A stretch of 64,000 nucleotides of DNA, taken from assembly GCF_023631325.1 (NCBI RefSeq), contig NZ_JALQDG010000011.1:124001-188000 (forward strand), given 5' to 3'. The DNA comes from Caballeronia sp. INDeC2. Lineage in GTDB: Bacteria > Pseudomonadota > Gammaproteobacteria > Burkholderiales > Burkholderiaceae. The notes below the pieces were generated by a model that had not been told where the DNA came from, searched no databases, and worked only from the letters and a program-made list of their open reading frames with translations. How positions within the stretch are numbered: position 1 is the first letter of the stretch; every line of letters starts with the position of its first letter. This document shows, in pieces, positions 16,647-25,736 of this stretch. A program made the translations under genes and the position numbers.

Positions 16647-18119
16647 ATGGCACGCACCAAGGCCGAACTACTGGACAAGCTGTGGGCGCGCATGAGCGAG
16701 CGCGGGGACTTCCCCATGCTGTCTCAGGCGCTGCGCACCACCGTGTCCGCGATGAGCGACAACGACCTCGACTTCACGTCGCTCGTGCATGTCGTGCTGT
16801 CGGACGTCGGCCTCACGCAGAAGGTGCTGCGCCTCGCCAATTCGGCGATGTACATCGCGTTCGGCGGCAACATCACCACCGTCACGCGCGCGCTGATGGT
16901 CCTCGGCATGGACGCGGTCGGCCATCTCGTCGTGGGACTGAAGCTCGTCGATCACTTTCATCAGAGCGCGCCGCGCCGCATCGACGCGAAGCTCGAACTG
17001 AACCGCACCTTGCTCTCGGGCGCGGTCGCGCGGCAGCTCACCGAGCACAAGGATCTGCGCTCCGCCGAGGAAGCGGTCGTCTGCACGCTGATGCGGCAGA
17101 TCGGCAAGCTGCTCGTCGCGTTCTATCTCGAGCACGAGTGGGATCAATTGCGGCGCAAGGCGGCGTCGGAGAACATTCCGGACAGCGACGCGTGCGCGGC
17201 GCTGCTCGGCGTCACCTTCGACGAAATCGGCCTCGAAGCGGCGGATCGCTGGCGGCTGCCCGAGACGATCCGCGAAGGCATGCGCGCGACCGATCCGAAC
17301 GCGCCCGTCGATGAAACCGTGCCGAAGCACGTGCGCTGGCTGCGCGCCATCTCCAACTATTCGACCGAAGTCGCCGACGCGCTCACCACGCAGAACGTGG
17401 CCGTGGACGGCCGCGAATCGGTGCTCTTCGATATCGCCAGCCGTTACAGCGGCCCGCTCAAGACCGACGCCGACACGCTCACCACGATGAGCCTCGCGCT
17501 CGCGAACGAGGAAGCGAGCGACGGCGTGATCCGCGAGATCTCCGAGTTGCAGGCGAACGCCGACGCCATGGCGCGCGCGAAGGTATCGGCGGAAGCGCGC
17601 ATCGGCGCGAGCGTCGAGGACTTGCGCGCGTTGCCGTCGAAAAATGCGCTCGCGCCCGCGCTTGCGATGGCCTCGGAGTCGATTCTGGGGAGCCTGCACC
17701 TGTCGCGCACCGTGGTATTCGTGCGCCAGGCCAACAACGAGTTCCAGGCGCGTCTCGCGCTCGGCGGCGGCGTCGAGCCGATGCTCTCGCAACTGCGCTT
17801 CTCGGCGGATTTCCGGCCCGACGTGTTCCATCTCGCGATCACGAATCCGGTCGGCATCTTCATCGAGAACGCGCACGACGCGCGTATCGACGCGCGCCTG
17901 CCGCGCTGGTACAAGGAGACGCTCGGCGAGGCGCAGGCTTTCGTGCTGCTGCCGGTGAAATCGAACGATTCGACCGTCGCGCTCATCTACGGCGACTGGA
18001 CGTCCCCGCAGCACGTGCGCAAAATCTCGGCGCCCGAGATGAGCGCGCTGAACGAGCTCACGAAGGAGCTGAGCCGTTTTTTTCTTAGCGCGAACTGGAA
18101 GGAAGTCGAGCTGATCTGA
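16647..18119 (+). CDS. HDOD domain protein with C-terminal GAF-like region
   Basis: A 490-residue cytosolic signalling protein. Residues ~18-225 form an HDOD domain (SLVHVVLSDVGLTQKVLRLANSA split over the first helices, VCTLMRQIGKLLVAFYLEHEW, LGVTFDEIGLEAADRWRLP). A linker of charged helices follows, then a ~150-residue C-terminal domain (SILGSLHLSRTVVFV ... AFVLLPVKSNDSTVALIYGDW) that looks like a GAF-type sensor. HDOD proteins lack the catalytic HD pair and act as regulators. It lies 145 bases downstream of the GGDEF-EAL gene on the same strand, within a local cluster of c-di-GMP and HDOD genes. Confidence 0.87.
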   Translation: MARTKAELLDKLWARMSERGDFPMLSQALRTTVSAMSDNDLDFTSLVHVVLSDVGLTQKVLRLANSAMYIAFGGNITTVTRALMVLGMDAVGHLVVGLKLVDHFHQSAPRRIDAKLELNRTLLSGAVARQLTEHKDLRSAEEAVVCTLMRQIGKLLVAFYLEHEWDQLRRKAASENIPDSDACAALLGVTFDEIGLEAADRWRLPETIREGMRATDPNAPVDETVPKHVRWLRAISNYSTEVADALTTQNVAVDGRESVLFDIASRYSGPLKTDADTLTTMSLALANEEASDGVIREISELQANADAMARAKVSAEARIGASVEDLRALPSKNALAPALAMASESILGSLHLSRTVVFVRQANNEFQARLALGGGVEPMLSQLRFSADFRPDVFHLAITNPVGIFIENAHDARIDARLPRWYKETLGEAQAFVLLPVKSNDSTVALIYGDWTSPQHVRKISAPEMSALNELTKELSRFFLSANWKEVELI

Positions 18120-18145
18120 TCGGCTTCCTTCTTGCGCGCATCGCC

Positions 18146-18589
18146 TCATTCCCTCTTCAGGATCGCCACGGCCTGCTCGCCGTATCGCACGATATAGCCA
18201 CCGTGCGCGCGCTGCCATTCGAGCGCGCGGGCCTCGTTCGCGAACCAGTTCTTTTCATAGTCGTTGAACGCGCCAGCGTCGAGCCTATAGCGGTCGATCG
18301 CCGCGCCCGTTTGTTCGTCGATATCCAGCTTGCAAGCGTCCCAGCTCGCGTAGCCGAGTTCGGCGGCGAGCATCGCAAGGAGATGCTTCAGTTGCAGATC
18401 GTGACGGATCGCGTGCAGGCCGGCGAGACGTTGCGCGCGCGTGACGTTTGCCGCAAGCAGCCGGCGCAAGACGGGCATGGATGCGCTCGTGTCGCCGTCG
18501 CGCGCGTGGCGAAGCAGACGCCGCGCGTGTTCGCGCAGAAAGTCGCTGTTGGAAACGGAAGAAGAAACCGGACAGGATGTGGACCACAT
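18146..18589 (-). CDS. Hypothetical protein
   Basis: A 147-residue soluble protein, helical and Ala/Arg-rich in the first half (REHARRLLRHARDGD, MPVLRRLLAANVTRAQRLAGLHAI), then KHLLAMLAAELGYASWDACK and a C-terminal part with FNDYEKNWFANEARALEWQ and IVRYGEQAVAILKRE. The middle block resembles a conserved segment found in several short proteobacterial proteins of unknown role. It has coding character on this strand only and is convergent with the HDOD gene. Confidence 0.7.
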   Translation of the reverse strand: MWSTSCPVSSSVSNSDFLREHARRLLRHARDGDTSASMPVLRRLLAANVTRAQRLAGLHAIRHDLQLKHLLAMLAAELGYASWDACKLDIDEQTGAAIDRYRLDAGAFNDYEKNWFANEARALEWQRAHGGYIVRYGEQAVAILKRE

Positions 18590-18746
18590 GACGTTGTTCC
18601 TTTGTTGCGCCGTTCTCGCTGCGGCTATAAAGGTTCGACGTTGCGGTTCGATCCAGGTTTGATTCGAAGCGTGGCAGGTGCGTAAGACTTTCGCGAGACC
18701 GGGCGCCCTGCCGCGCCCGTCCGCGATTCTATATCGACGTCTTGCG

Positions 18747-20414
18747 TCAGGCCAACTGGAATTTGCCGACGAGCGACTTCAGCGCCCGCGCCTGATCGTC
18801 GAGCGATTGCGCCGCCGCTGCCGCCTCTTCGACGAGCGCGGCGTTCTGCTGCGTGTTGGCGTCCATCTTCGTGACGGCATCGCCGATCGACTCGATGCCC
18901 GTCTTTTGCTCCGCCGATGCCGCCGAAATCTCGCCCATGATGTCGGTGACGCGGCGCACGGCCTTCACGACTTCCTCCATCGTCGCACCGGCTTCCTGTG
19001 CGTAGGCCGAGCCGTCCGACACGCGCGACACCGACGTATCGATCAGGCCTTTGATCTCCTTCGCCGCCGAAGACGAGCGCTGCGCGAGACTGCGCACCTC
19101 GCCCGCGACGACCGCGAAGCCGCGCCCCTGCTCGCCCGCGCGCGCGGCCTCGACCGCCGCGTTCAGCGCAAGGATGTTGGTCTGAAACGCGATGCCTTCG
19201 ATCACGCCGATGATGTCGCCGATGCTCTTCGCGCTGGCGTCGATGCGCTGCATCGTCTCGACGACGCGACCGACGACCGCGCCTCCCTTCTCCGCGATCG
19301 CCGATGCGTTCGCGGCGAGCGTGCTCGCCTGTTTCGCGTTGTCGGCGTTCTGACGCACCGTCGACGTGAGCTGCTCCATGCTGGCCGCGGTCTTCTCCAG
19401 CGCGACCGCCTGCTCTTCGGTACGGCGCGACAGGTCGACGTTGCCCGTGGAAATCTCGCTCGACGCCGATGCGATCGCCTCTGCGCTCGCGGCGATATCG
19501 CCGACCGTCGACGAAAGGCCCGCCTGCATTTCGGAGAGCGCGTGCAGCATCGAGGCATCGTCGCGGCGCTTCAACCTGACCGGATACGCGAGATCGCCCG
19601 ACGCGATGCGCCGCGCGATGTCCTTCGCATAAGCAGGCTCGCCGCCGAGTTGTCCGGCGAGGCGCCGCACGACCCATTCGGAGACGACGATCGCGAGCAC
19701 GAACAGCCCGAGCGTGAGCACCGACACCATCACGAACGACGAATGGAAGATGAACGCGGCGGAATCGATCGTCGCCTTGGCCGCGGCGCCGCGGCGCGCC
19801 ACGAGATCGTCGACCATCTTTTCGAGCTTGCCCGTTTCGACGAGCAGCGACACGTCCTGCGTGCCGACTTGCCAGTTCATCTGCGAGAGATCGAGCGGCT
19901 GCTCTTTCACGAGCTTCACGAAGGTGCGCAGGTTGTCGCTCCACTTCGCGAGCGCGGTCGAGAAGCTCTTTTGCTGCGCGAGCGCGTCCTTGTCGGTGTG
20001 ATCGACATATTGCGCGAGTTGCGCCTGCTCACGGCCGATATCCGCGAGCGATTGCTCGATCTGCGCGCCGAGATCGTCGCGCTCTTTCGCGGTGGACGCG
20101 GTGAGCAGCATCTTCTGCGAGCGGCTCGCGCGCAGCAGATAGCCGCGCGTTTCCTCGGCCGCGCGGCTCGCGACATAGCCCTGCGTATAGATGGATTCGG
20201 TCGCGCCGTTCAGACGGCTTATCTGCGTGAGCGAAATTGCGCCGATAGCGAGCGTGCCCGCGAGCACGAGCCCGAACGCGAGCCTGAGCGATGCCTTGAC
20301 GGACAGCGCGCGCTTCGTCGGCGTGCCCGCGCGTGTCGGTGCTTCGGTCGCCGCGGCGTCGGCGTGCGCCACGAAGCCCGCGTCTTTTGCGGCGCGTAGC
20401 GAAAACAGTTTCAT
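18747..20414 (-). CDS. Methyl-accepting chemotaxis protein
   Basis: A 555-residue chemoreceptor. A ~40-residue cytosolic leader precedes TM1 ([18 protein letters not shown]), then a ~150-residue periplasmic helical ligand domain of the four-helix bundle type, TM2 ([17 protein letters not shown]), a HAMP domain ([20 protein letters not shown]) and the long cytoplasmic signalling coiled coil. The hairpin tip is fully conserved: [20 protein letters not shown] with [20 protein letters not shown]. There is no C-terminal NWETF pentapeptide for CheR/CheB tethering. The ligand cannot be predicted. ATG 20414 was chosen over an upstream in-frame start because the leader is already complete. Confidence 0.92.
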   Translation of the reverse strand: MKLFSLRAAKDAGFVAHADAAATEAPTRAGTPTKRALSVKASLRLAFGLVLAGTLAIGAISLTQISRLNGATESIYTQGYVASRAAEETRGYLLRASRSQKMLLTASTAKERDDLGAQIEQSLADIGREQAQLAQYVDHTDKDALAQQKSFSTALAKWSDNLRTFVKLVKEQPLDLSQMNWQVGTQDVSLLVETGKLEKMVDDLVARRGAAAKATIDSAAFIFHSSFVMVSVLTLGLFVLAIVVSEWVVRRLAGQLGGEPAYAKDIARRIASGDLAYPVRLKRRDDASMLHALSEMQAGLSSTVGDIAASAEAIASASSEISTGNVDLSRRTEEQAVALEKTAASMEQLTSTVRQNADNAKQASTLAANASAIAEKGGAVVGRVVETMQRIDASAKSIGDIIGVIEGIAFQTNILALNAAVEAARAGEQGRGFAVVAGEVRSLAQRSSSAAKEIKGLIDTSVSRVSDGSAYAQEAGATMEEVVKAVRRVTDIMGEISAASAEQKTGIESIGDAVTKMDANTQQNAALVEEAAAAAQSLDDQARALKSLVGKFQLA

Positions 20415-20758
20415 CGATCGATTCCCCGATTTGATCTGCGGACTTGGGCCATCGTGCGGCGAGTCCTGGTCTGGTCCCCTGCCGGGAGTACGGCAAGTTT
20501 GCCGGCTTTCTTGAGCCTTTTTATCGGAAAGCGAACACGCGTTCGCCACCGCGCTTTTTTATAACCGGCCAAAAATCCTTGCGTAAGACGAAACGCCGGT
20601 AACGCCAGCGTTTATCCTGTCCGATTCGCGACAAAGCTTGGCAGGACAATGCAACGAGGACAGCCTACACTTGTCAGAAATTCAGCTTGCGCATAAATGC
20701 CGCACTGAAACAGATCAAAAAATTCCCGGACGTTTTCCGCCTTCATCAGCTATTCATC
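20415..20758. other. Divergent intergenic region between the chemoreceptor and fsr
   Basis: A 344-base gap with no credible gene. It must hold both divergent promoters. A short palindrome (GCGAAC-ACGC-GTTCGC) lies near 20530-20545 and a CCGATAA-like string on the minus strand at 20527-20521, but no sigma-28 -35 element is found at the correct distance. Confidence 0.5.
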
Positions 20759-22015
20759 ATGCAAACGAGCATCGACAAGGGCGCTTTGTCGCCTTCCGGC
20801 GCATCGGCCGGCGCAACCGCCGCGGCTTCCGCGAGCACGGGCACGCAACGCACCGTCTATTCCGTTCTGGGCGCGATCAGCTTCTCGCACCTTTTGAACG
20901 ACATGATCCAGTCGCTGATCCTCGCGATCTATCCGATGTTCAAGAGCGAGTTCGCGCTCTCGTTCGGGCAGATCGGCCTCATCACGCTGGTGTATCAGGT
21001 CACGGCTTCGCTGCTGCAACCGCTCGTCGGGTTGTATACGGACAAGCATCCGAAGCCTTACTCGCTGCCCGTCGGCATGGGCTTCACGCTGTCGGGTCTG
21101 CTGCTGATGTCGGTCGCGGGCAATTTCGGCACGCTGCTGATCGCGGCGGCGCTCGTCGGCTGCGGATCGTCGGTGTTTCATCCGGAGTCGTCGCGGGTCG
21201 CGCGCATGGCGTCAGGCGGCCGACACGGGCTCGCGCAGTCGCTGTTTCAGGTCGGCGGTAACGCGGGCTCGTCGCTCGGGCCGCTGCTCGCCGCGCTGAT
21301 CGTCATTCCGCACGGGCAGAAGAGCATCGCGTGGTTCTCGGCGGCGGCGCTCGTCGCGATGTTCGTGCTGGCGAATATCGGCCGCTGGTACAAGCGTCAT
21401 CCGGCGACGAAGAAAGGCCGCGCGCAAGTTGCGCACGCGACGCTGCCGCGCAACAAGGTCGTCATGGCGATGAGCGTGCTCGTGCTGCTCGTGTTCTCCA
21501 AGTATTTCTATCTCGCGAGCATCACGAGTTACTTCACGTTCTATCTGATCAGCAAGTTCGGCTTGTCGGTGCAGGCCGCGCAGATTCACCTGTTCGTGTT
21601 CTTGGCGGCGGTGGCGGCGGGCACGATCATCGGCGGGCCGGTCGGCGACAAGGTCGGGCGCAAGGCGGTGATCTGGGTGTCGATTCTCGGCGTCGCGCCG
21701 TTCACGCTCCTGATGCCTTATGCGAATCTGTTCTGGACGGGCGTGTTGTCGGTGATCATCGGGCTCGTGCTGGCTTCGGCGTTCTCGGCGATTCTGGTCT
21801 ATGCGCAGGAGTTGATTCCGGGCAAGGTCGGCATGGTCGCGGGCCTGTTCTTCGGATTCGCCTTCGGGATGGGCGGCGTCGGCGCGGCGGTGCTCGGCCA
21901 TCTCGCCGATGCCACCAGCATCGATTACGTGTACAAGGTTTGCGCGTTCCTGCCCTTGCTCGGCGTGCTGACGGTGTTGCTGCCGAAGACACATGAGGCG
22001 CATGCGAAGGGCTGA
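20759..22015 (+). CDS. fsr: MFS transporter, fosmidomycin resistance (Fsr) type
   Basis: A 418-residue, 12-helix inner-membrane major facilitator. The order of motifs fits the Fsr family: SFSHLLNDMIQSLILAIYP at the start, GQIGLITLVYQVTASLLQPLVG, the motif-A type loop LYTDKHPKP, the intramembrane CGSSVFHPESSRVARMASGG, and GPVGDKVGRK in the second half. Fsr relatives extrude fosmidomycin by proton antiport; the natural substrate is unknown. The ATG at 20759 is followed by a polar Ser/Ala leader of ~35 residues before TM1. Confidence 0.88.
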   Translation: MQTSIDKGALSPSGASAGATAAASASTGTQRTVYSVLGAISFSHLLNDMIQSLILAIYPMFKSEFALSFGQIGLITLVYQVTASLLQPLVGLYTDKHPKPYSLPVGMGFTLSGLLLMSVAGNFGTLLIAAALVGCGSSVFHPESSRVARMASGGRHGLAQSLFQVGGNAGSSLGPLLAALIVIPHGQKSIAWFSAAALVAMFVLANIGRWYKRHPATKKGRAQVAHATLPRNKVVMAMSVLVLLVFSKYFYLASITSYFTFYLISKFGLSVQAAQIHLFVFLAAVAAGTIIGGPVGDKVGRKAVIWVSILGVAPFTLLMPYANLFWTGVLSVIIGLVLASAFSAILVYAQELIPGKVGMVAGLFFGFAFGMGGVGAAVLGHLADATSIDYVYKVCAFLPLLGVLTVLLPKTHEAHAKG

Positions 22016-22042
22016 TCGCACTACGTGGTGATGTATCGCGGC

Positions 22043-22075
22043 GGGCGCGCCGGTTCCTCAGCGAACCGCGCGCCC
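22043..22075. terminator. Possible convergent terminator hairpin between fsr and prpE
   Basis: An inverted repeat of about 13 bp (GGGCGCGCCGGTTC paired with GAACCGCGCGCCC, one bulged base, 6-base loop) in the 76-base gap between convergent genes. It lacks a strong T run (GTCGCGTTTC follows), so it may be a weak or Rho-assisted terminator. Confidence 0.45.
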
Positions 22076-22091
22076 GTCGCGTTTCAGGCGC

Positions 22092-23984
22092 TTAGTTTCC
22101 CAACGCTTCTCTCACTTGCATCAACGCGCCCGGATCTTCGATCGTCGGCAACTCGCCCGGATCGCGCCCTTCCGCCAGCGCTGCGATCGCTCTTCGCAGC
22201 AACTTGCCCGAGCGCGTCTTGGGCAGCATCGTCACGAAGTGCACTCGGGCGGGGCGCGCGATCGCCCCGAGCTGCGAATCGACCGCGTGACACAACTCCG
22301 CCTCCATGCCTTCGCGCGCGCCGGGCGCATTGATGCGATCCGCGTCGCGCAGCACGACGAACGCCGCCGCGGCCTGCCCCTTCACCGAATCCGCGATACC
22401 GACGACCGCCACTTCGGCCACCGCCGGATGCGCCGACAACGCCTCCTCGATCTCGCGCGTCCCCAGCCGATGTCCCGCGACGTTGATCACGTCGTCGGTG
22501 CGCCCGAGAATCGACACGTAACCGTCTTCATCCTGCACGCCCCAGTCGAAGGTCGAGTAGACCATCTGATCCGGCACGCTCTGCCAGTAGGTATCGACGA
22601 AACGCTTGTCGTCGCGCCACACGGTCTGCATGCAGCCCGGCGGCAAGGGATACGACAGCGTGACGACGCCCTTCTCGCCCGGCGCGCAGACATCGCCGGT
22701 CGCTTCGTTGCGCAGCTTGAGGTCGAAGCCCATCGACGGCACGCCCGGCGAGCCGAGCTTGGTCGGCAGTTCCTCGATGCCGCGCGGAATTGCGATCATC
22801 GGCCAGCCGGTTTCCGTCTGCCAGTAATTGTCGATGACGGGTTTTTTCAACGCGCTCTGGATCCACTGCGCGGTCGGCTCGTCGAGCGGCTCGCCCGCGA
22901 GAAACAACGCGCGCAAACTCGACAGATCGTGCTTCTCCATCAACGCCGGATCCTGCTTCTTGAGCACGCGGATCGCGGTCGGCGCGGTGAACATCAGGTT
23001 GATCTTGTACTGCTCGACGAGCCGCCACCAGATGCCGCCATCGGGACGGATCGGCGTGCCTTCGTACATCACCGTCGTCAATCCGGCGATCAGAGGCGCG
23101 TAGATGATGTAGCTGTGCCCGACGACCCAGCCGACATCCGATGCGGTGAACATCGTGTCGCCCGGCGCGCCCTGAAAGATGTGCTCCATCGATGCAGCGA
23201 GCGCCACCGCATAGCCGCCGACATCGCGCTGCACGCCCTTCGGCCTGCCCGTCGTGCCGGACGTGTAGAGCACGTACGAAGGCTCGTTCGATTCGAGCCA
23301 TTCGCAGGGCACGTGGGCATCGAAAAATTGCTCGCGCAGCGGCTCGTACGAGACGAGATAGCTCGCCTGCAAACGTTCGGGCGCGAGTTGCCTGTCGATC
23401 AGCAGCACTTGCGGCACCTTGTATTCGGCGCGCGACAGCGCTTCGTCGACGAGCGGCGTGTAGTCGATCACCTTGCCCGCGCGCGCGCCGGCATCGGCGG
23501 TGACGATGAGCGCAGGCTCGGCGTCATCGATGCGCGCCGCGAGATTCGGCGCCGCGAAGCCGCCGAACACGACCGAATGAATCGCGCCGATCCGCGCGCA
23601 CGCGAGCATCGCGAAGAGCGCTTCGGGGATCATCGGCAGATAGATGAGCACGCGGTCGCCCTTCTTCACATGCAGCGAACGCATGACGGCGGCCATGCGG
23701 TTCACTTCCGCGTGCAATTCGGCGTAGGTGTAGCGTCGCTCGATGCCCGTTTCCGTCGACACGTAGACGAGCGCGTCCTGTTGCGCGCGCGACGCCAGAT
23801 GGCGATCCACCGCGTTGTGACACAGATTGGTCTTGCCGCCGACGAACCAGCGCGCGAACGGCGGCTTGCTGCGGTCGAGCACCTGATCGAACGGCGTCTG
23901 CCAATGAATGCGTCGGGCTTGCTCGGCCCAGAACGCTTCGGGCTCGTCGGTCGATCTTCGATACGCTTCCTGGTAAGTCGGCAT
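22092..23984 (-). CDS. prpE: Propionyl-CoA synthetase (acyl-CoA synthetase family)
   Basis: A 630-residue AMP-forming acyl-CoA synthetase that activates propionate (ATP + propionate + CoA). It contains YTSGTTGRPKGVQRD (P-loop A3 motif), DVGWVVGHSYIIYAPL, the adenylate-binding NYWQTETGWP, GRTDDVINVAGHRL and the acetylatable Lys motif PKTRSGKLLRR. The opening MPTYQEAYRRSTDEPEAFW is typical of PrpE rather than Acs. It is a single gene here; the methylcitrate cycle genes prpBCD are not in the window. ATG 23984 is the family start. Confidence 0.9.
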   Translation of the reverse strand: MPTYQEAYRRSTDEPEAFWAEQARRIHWQTPFDQVLDRSKPPFARWFVGGKTNLCHNAVDRHLASRAQQDALVYVSTETGIERRYTYAELHAEVNRMAAVMRSLHVKKGDRVLIYLPMIPEALFAMLACARIGAIHSVVFGGFAAPNLAARIDDAEPALIVTADAGARAGKVIDYTPLVDEALSRAEYKVPQVLLIDRQLAPERLQASYLVSYEPLREQFFDAHVPCEWLESNEPSYVLYTSGTTGRPKGVQRDVGGYAVALAASMEHIFQGAPGDTMFTASDVGWVVGHSYIIYAPLIAGLTTVMYEGTPIRPDGGIWWRLVEQYKINLMFTAPTAIRVLKKQDPALMEKHDLSSLRALFLAGEPLDEPTAQWIQSALKKPVIDNYWQTETGWPMIAIPRGIEELPTKLGSPGVPSMGFDLKLRNEATGDVCAPGEKGVVTLSYPLPPGCMQTVWRDDKRFVDTYWQSVPDQMVYSTFDWGVQDEDGYVSILGRTDDVINVAGHRLGTREIEEALSAHPAVAEVAVVGIADSVKGQAAAAFVVLRDADRINAPGAREGMEAELCHAVDSQLGAIARPARVHFVTMLPKTRSGKLLRRAIAALAEGRDPGELPTIEDPGALMQVREALGN

Positions 23985-24143
23985 GCGCGTCCTCTGCAAA
24001 GCGGCGTTGGCTGGCTTCAAATGCGGTGCATGGGACCGGAGAAAGCATCGAAGCGCCGACTCCGGTCGACACAGGATAGAGCAGCCACCGAACCCTTGCT
24101 AGACAGGGCGCGCCCTGATCGGTCCGATCGGTTCGATCATCGC

Positions 24144-24623
24144 TCAGATCGCCCGGCTGCGCGTGGCGGGAACGGGCGTGGCCTCGGGGGCCGAATGCTT
24201 GAGCAGCACCGGCGCGAGTTCACCCGCGACCCGGATGCTCGACACGACGACCGTGCGCACGCCGATGCCTTCGGTCAGCGCGCGCAAGGTTTCGCGCGTG
24301 GTGGCGCGCGCCGCGATACGCGGCTCGATCACGATCAGGCCACGGCAATAAGCGGCGAGCATTGCGCGATGCGTGCGCATCCATGCGGCGCGCAGCCGCG
24401 CGTCGTCGGCGGTTTCGTTTTCGTCGTGCTCGGCGACCAGCACGAAGGGCGTAGATAGCGCCACGAGGCGTCGCATCTGCGTGCTCCATGCGAACGCATA
24501 GCCCGGTTTCACGGCGCGAGGACGCAGGCGCACGAGCGGGAATCGGCTCGTGTCGAAAAGGCGCTCGTCGAGCGTGAGCGAGGGCGGCGTCATGGATGTC
24601 GAAGTGGAATCGGCGGCGTTCAC
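24144..24623 (-). CDS. Unknown protein, second gene of a Fur-box operon
   Basis: A 159-residue soluble protein of no recognised family. The body starts SLTLDERLFDTSRFPLVRLR and is rich in Arg/Ala, with RRLVALSTPFVLVAEHDE and RAMLAAYCRGLIVIEPRI segments that look like alternating strands and helices, perhaps a small alpha/beta domain. The GTG at 24623 overlaps the upstream stop (GTGA) and is the likely start; ATG at 24593 is the alternative. It is coupled to the 83-residue gene at 24620-24871, and both lie behind a Fur-type operator, so an iron-responsive role is inferred from context only. Confidence 0.65.
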   Translation of the reverse strand: MNAADSTSTSMTPPSLTLDERLFDTSRFPLVRLRPRAVKPGYAFAWSTQMRRLVALSTPFVLVAEHDENETADDARLRAAWMRTHRAMLAAYCRGLIVIEPRIAARATTRETLRALTEGIGVRTVVVSSIRVAGELAPVLLKHSAPEATPVPATRSRAI

Positions 24624-24871
24624 AGCGGTTTCGGGCTCCAGTAGTTCAGCGCGGCGACGAGCGACGGCCAGCGCGAACGGCGCGGCACCACACGTTTCTT
24701 GGGTTGCGTGACGCGCGGTGGACGTTGCGTCGCCTCGTTTGGCGCGTGGGTCGCCGCGTCGTTCCATGCGCGGCGCGTCGTTTCGAGGACTTTGGCGGCG
24801 TTCGCCGAAATGGCGCAACGTTCGCCGCGTCCACCTTCCTTCATGCCGATGGCGGTGAAATCGTTGGTCAT
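24620..24871 (-). CDS. Small unknown protein, first gene of a Fur-box operon
   Basis: An 83-residue basic protein (MTNDFTAIGMKEGGRGERCA start) with one Cys, a charged middle (PPRVTQPKKRVVPRRSRWP) and the hydrophobic end SLVAALNYWSPKPL. No signal peptide and no recognised family. Its ATG lies 55 bases downstream of an 8-1-8 palindrome matching a Fur box, and its stop overlaps the start of the next gene. The short length and high Arg content make it hard to judge, but operator, start position and coupling support a real gene. Confidence 0.6.
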   Translation of the reverse strand: MTNDFTAIGMKEGGRGERCAISANAAKVLETTRRAWNDAATHAPNEATQRPPRVTQPKKRVVPRRSRWPSLVAALNYWSPKPL

Positions 24872-24926
24872 GTCGTCGGACCTCCTGTTTGCTCGATGAC
24901 TGCCTCACGTCGTGCGGGTCATTGTA

Positions 24927-24943
24927 TTGAGAATCATTCTCAA
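24927..24943 (-). promoter_or_regulatory. Fur box (ferric uptake regulator operator)
   Basis: TTGAGAATCATTCTCAA, a perfect 8-1-8 palindrome, agrees with the core of the Fur consensus (GATAATGATAATCATTATC type; betaproteobacterial boxes often read GAGAATCATTCTC). It sits in the 106-base gap upstream of the leftward small gene at 24871 and just after the end of the leftward nucleosidase gene, so the small two-gene operon is the target. Confidence 0.8.
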
Positions 24944-24977
24944 CTACAAGCGGGAATTTTGAGGAAGGCGGGCGTAT

Positions 24978-25736
24978 TCAGGCCGCGTCGCGCAGAAACC
25001 GCGACAAGATGCCCGACGAGTATGTCGCAGCGATCGACGTCAGAAATCCGGCGAAGGATGCGGGCGCGGCGGCATCCGCCGTATCGGAAATCGTGCGCAC
25101 GACCGCGCACGGCACGTCATGCTCGTAGCAGACCTGCGCGATGGCCGCGCCTTCCATTTCGACCGCCAGCGCGTCCGGCAAGGCATCGCGCAACGCGAAG
25201 AGCGCGTCATGGCTCGCGATGAAGCGATCGCCGCTCACGACGAGCCCGCGATGCACGCGCGCCCCGGCGACGGCGAAGCGCCGTTCGAGCGCGCCGCCTT
25301 CTTCGTCGATGAACGCATCGGCGGCCGCGGCGAGCGCATTGGACAGCGCGCGATCGGCGTCGAATCGCGCGCGGTCGAGCAGCGGCACTTCGTAACGCGG
25401 AAAGAGCGGCGACGCATCGAGATCATGCTGCATCAACGCATCCGCGACGACGATATCGCCCACTTGAACATCCGCCCGAACGCCGCCCGCGACGCCGGTG
25501 AAGACGATGGCATCGGCCTCGAACACATGGATCAGCGCGCTCGCGGTCGCCGCCGCCGCCACCTTGCCGATGCGCGCGAGCGTGACCACGACGGACCGGC
25601 CATGCGCATCGCCGGCGTAGTACTCGCGCCGCCCGAGCGTGACCGTGCGAACCTCGCCCGCCGCCTGCATCTGCGCGATCAGATCGCCCAATTCCTGCGG
25701 CAGCGCCGCCATGATCCCGAGCCGCTTCACGTTCAT
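24978..25736 (-). CDS. 5'-methylthioadenosine/S-adenosylhomocysteine nucleosidase family protein
   Basis: A 252-residue purine nucleosidase/phosphorylase-fold protein. It opens GIMAALPQELGDLIAQM and shows FTGVAGGVRADVQVGDIVVAD (the G-x-A-G-G phosphate/ribose loop), DALAVEMEGAAIAQVC (the M-E-G-A ribose-binding Glu) and the catalytic Asp in RTISDTAD. By family it hydrolyses MTA and SAH to adenine plus thioribose or ribosylhomocysteine; the MTA/SAH specificity is inferred. Its ATG overlaps the uvrD stop as ATGA, so it is coupled to the helicase gene. Confidence 0.87.
   Translation of the reverse strand: MNVKRLGIMAALPQELGDLIAQMQAAGEVRTVTLGRREYYAGDAHGRSVVVTLARIGKVAAAATASALIHVFEADAIVFTGVAGGVRADVQVGDIVVADALMQHDLDASPLFPRYEVPLLDRARFDADRALSNALAAAADAFIDEEGGALERRFAVAGARVHRGLVVSGDRFIASHDALFALRDALPDALAVEMEGAAIAQVCYEHDVPCAVVRTISDTADAAAPASFAGFLTSIAATYSSGILSRFLRDAA

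Noticed and set aside
18697..18722. GGGCGC/GCGCCC hairpin after the chemoreceptor gene
   Set aside because: A 6-bp stem with no T run in the reading direction; too weak to call a terminator in GC-rich DNA.
20521..20527. CCGATAA string on the minus strand upstream of the chemoreceptor, like the -10 of a sigma-28 promoter
   Set aside because: No TAAA is found 15 bases upstream; the match is limited to seven bases, so a FliA promoter is not claimed despite the fitting gene type.
22116..24458. 780-codon frame antisense to prpE, and similar long antisense frames over uvrD (25784-29077) and the alcohol dehydrogenase (48572-50113)
   Set aside because: Arg/His-rich shadows produced by high GC at third codon positions; no domains and no ribosome-binding sites.
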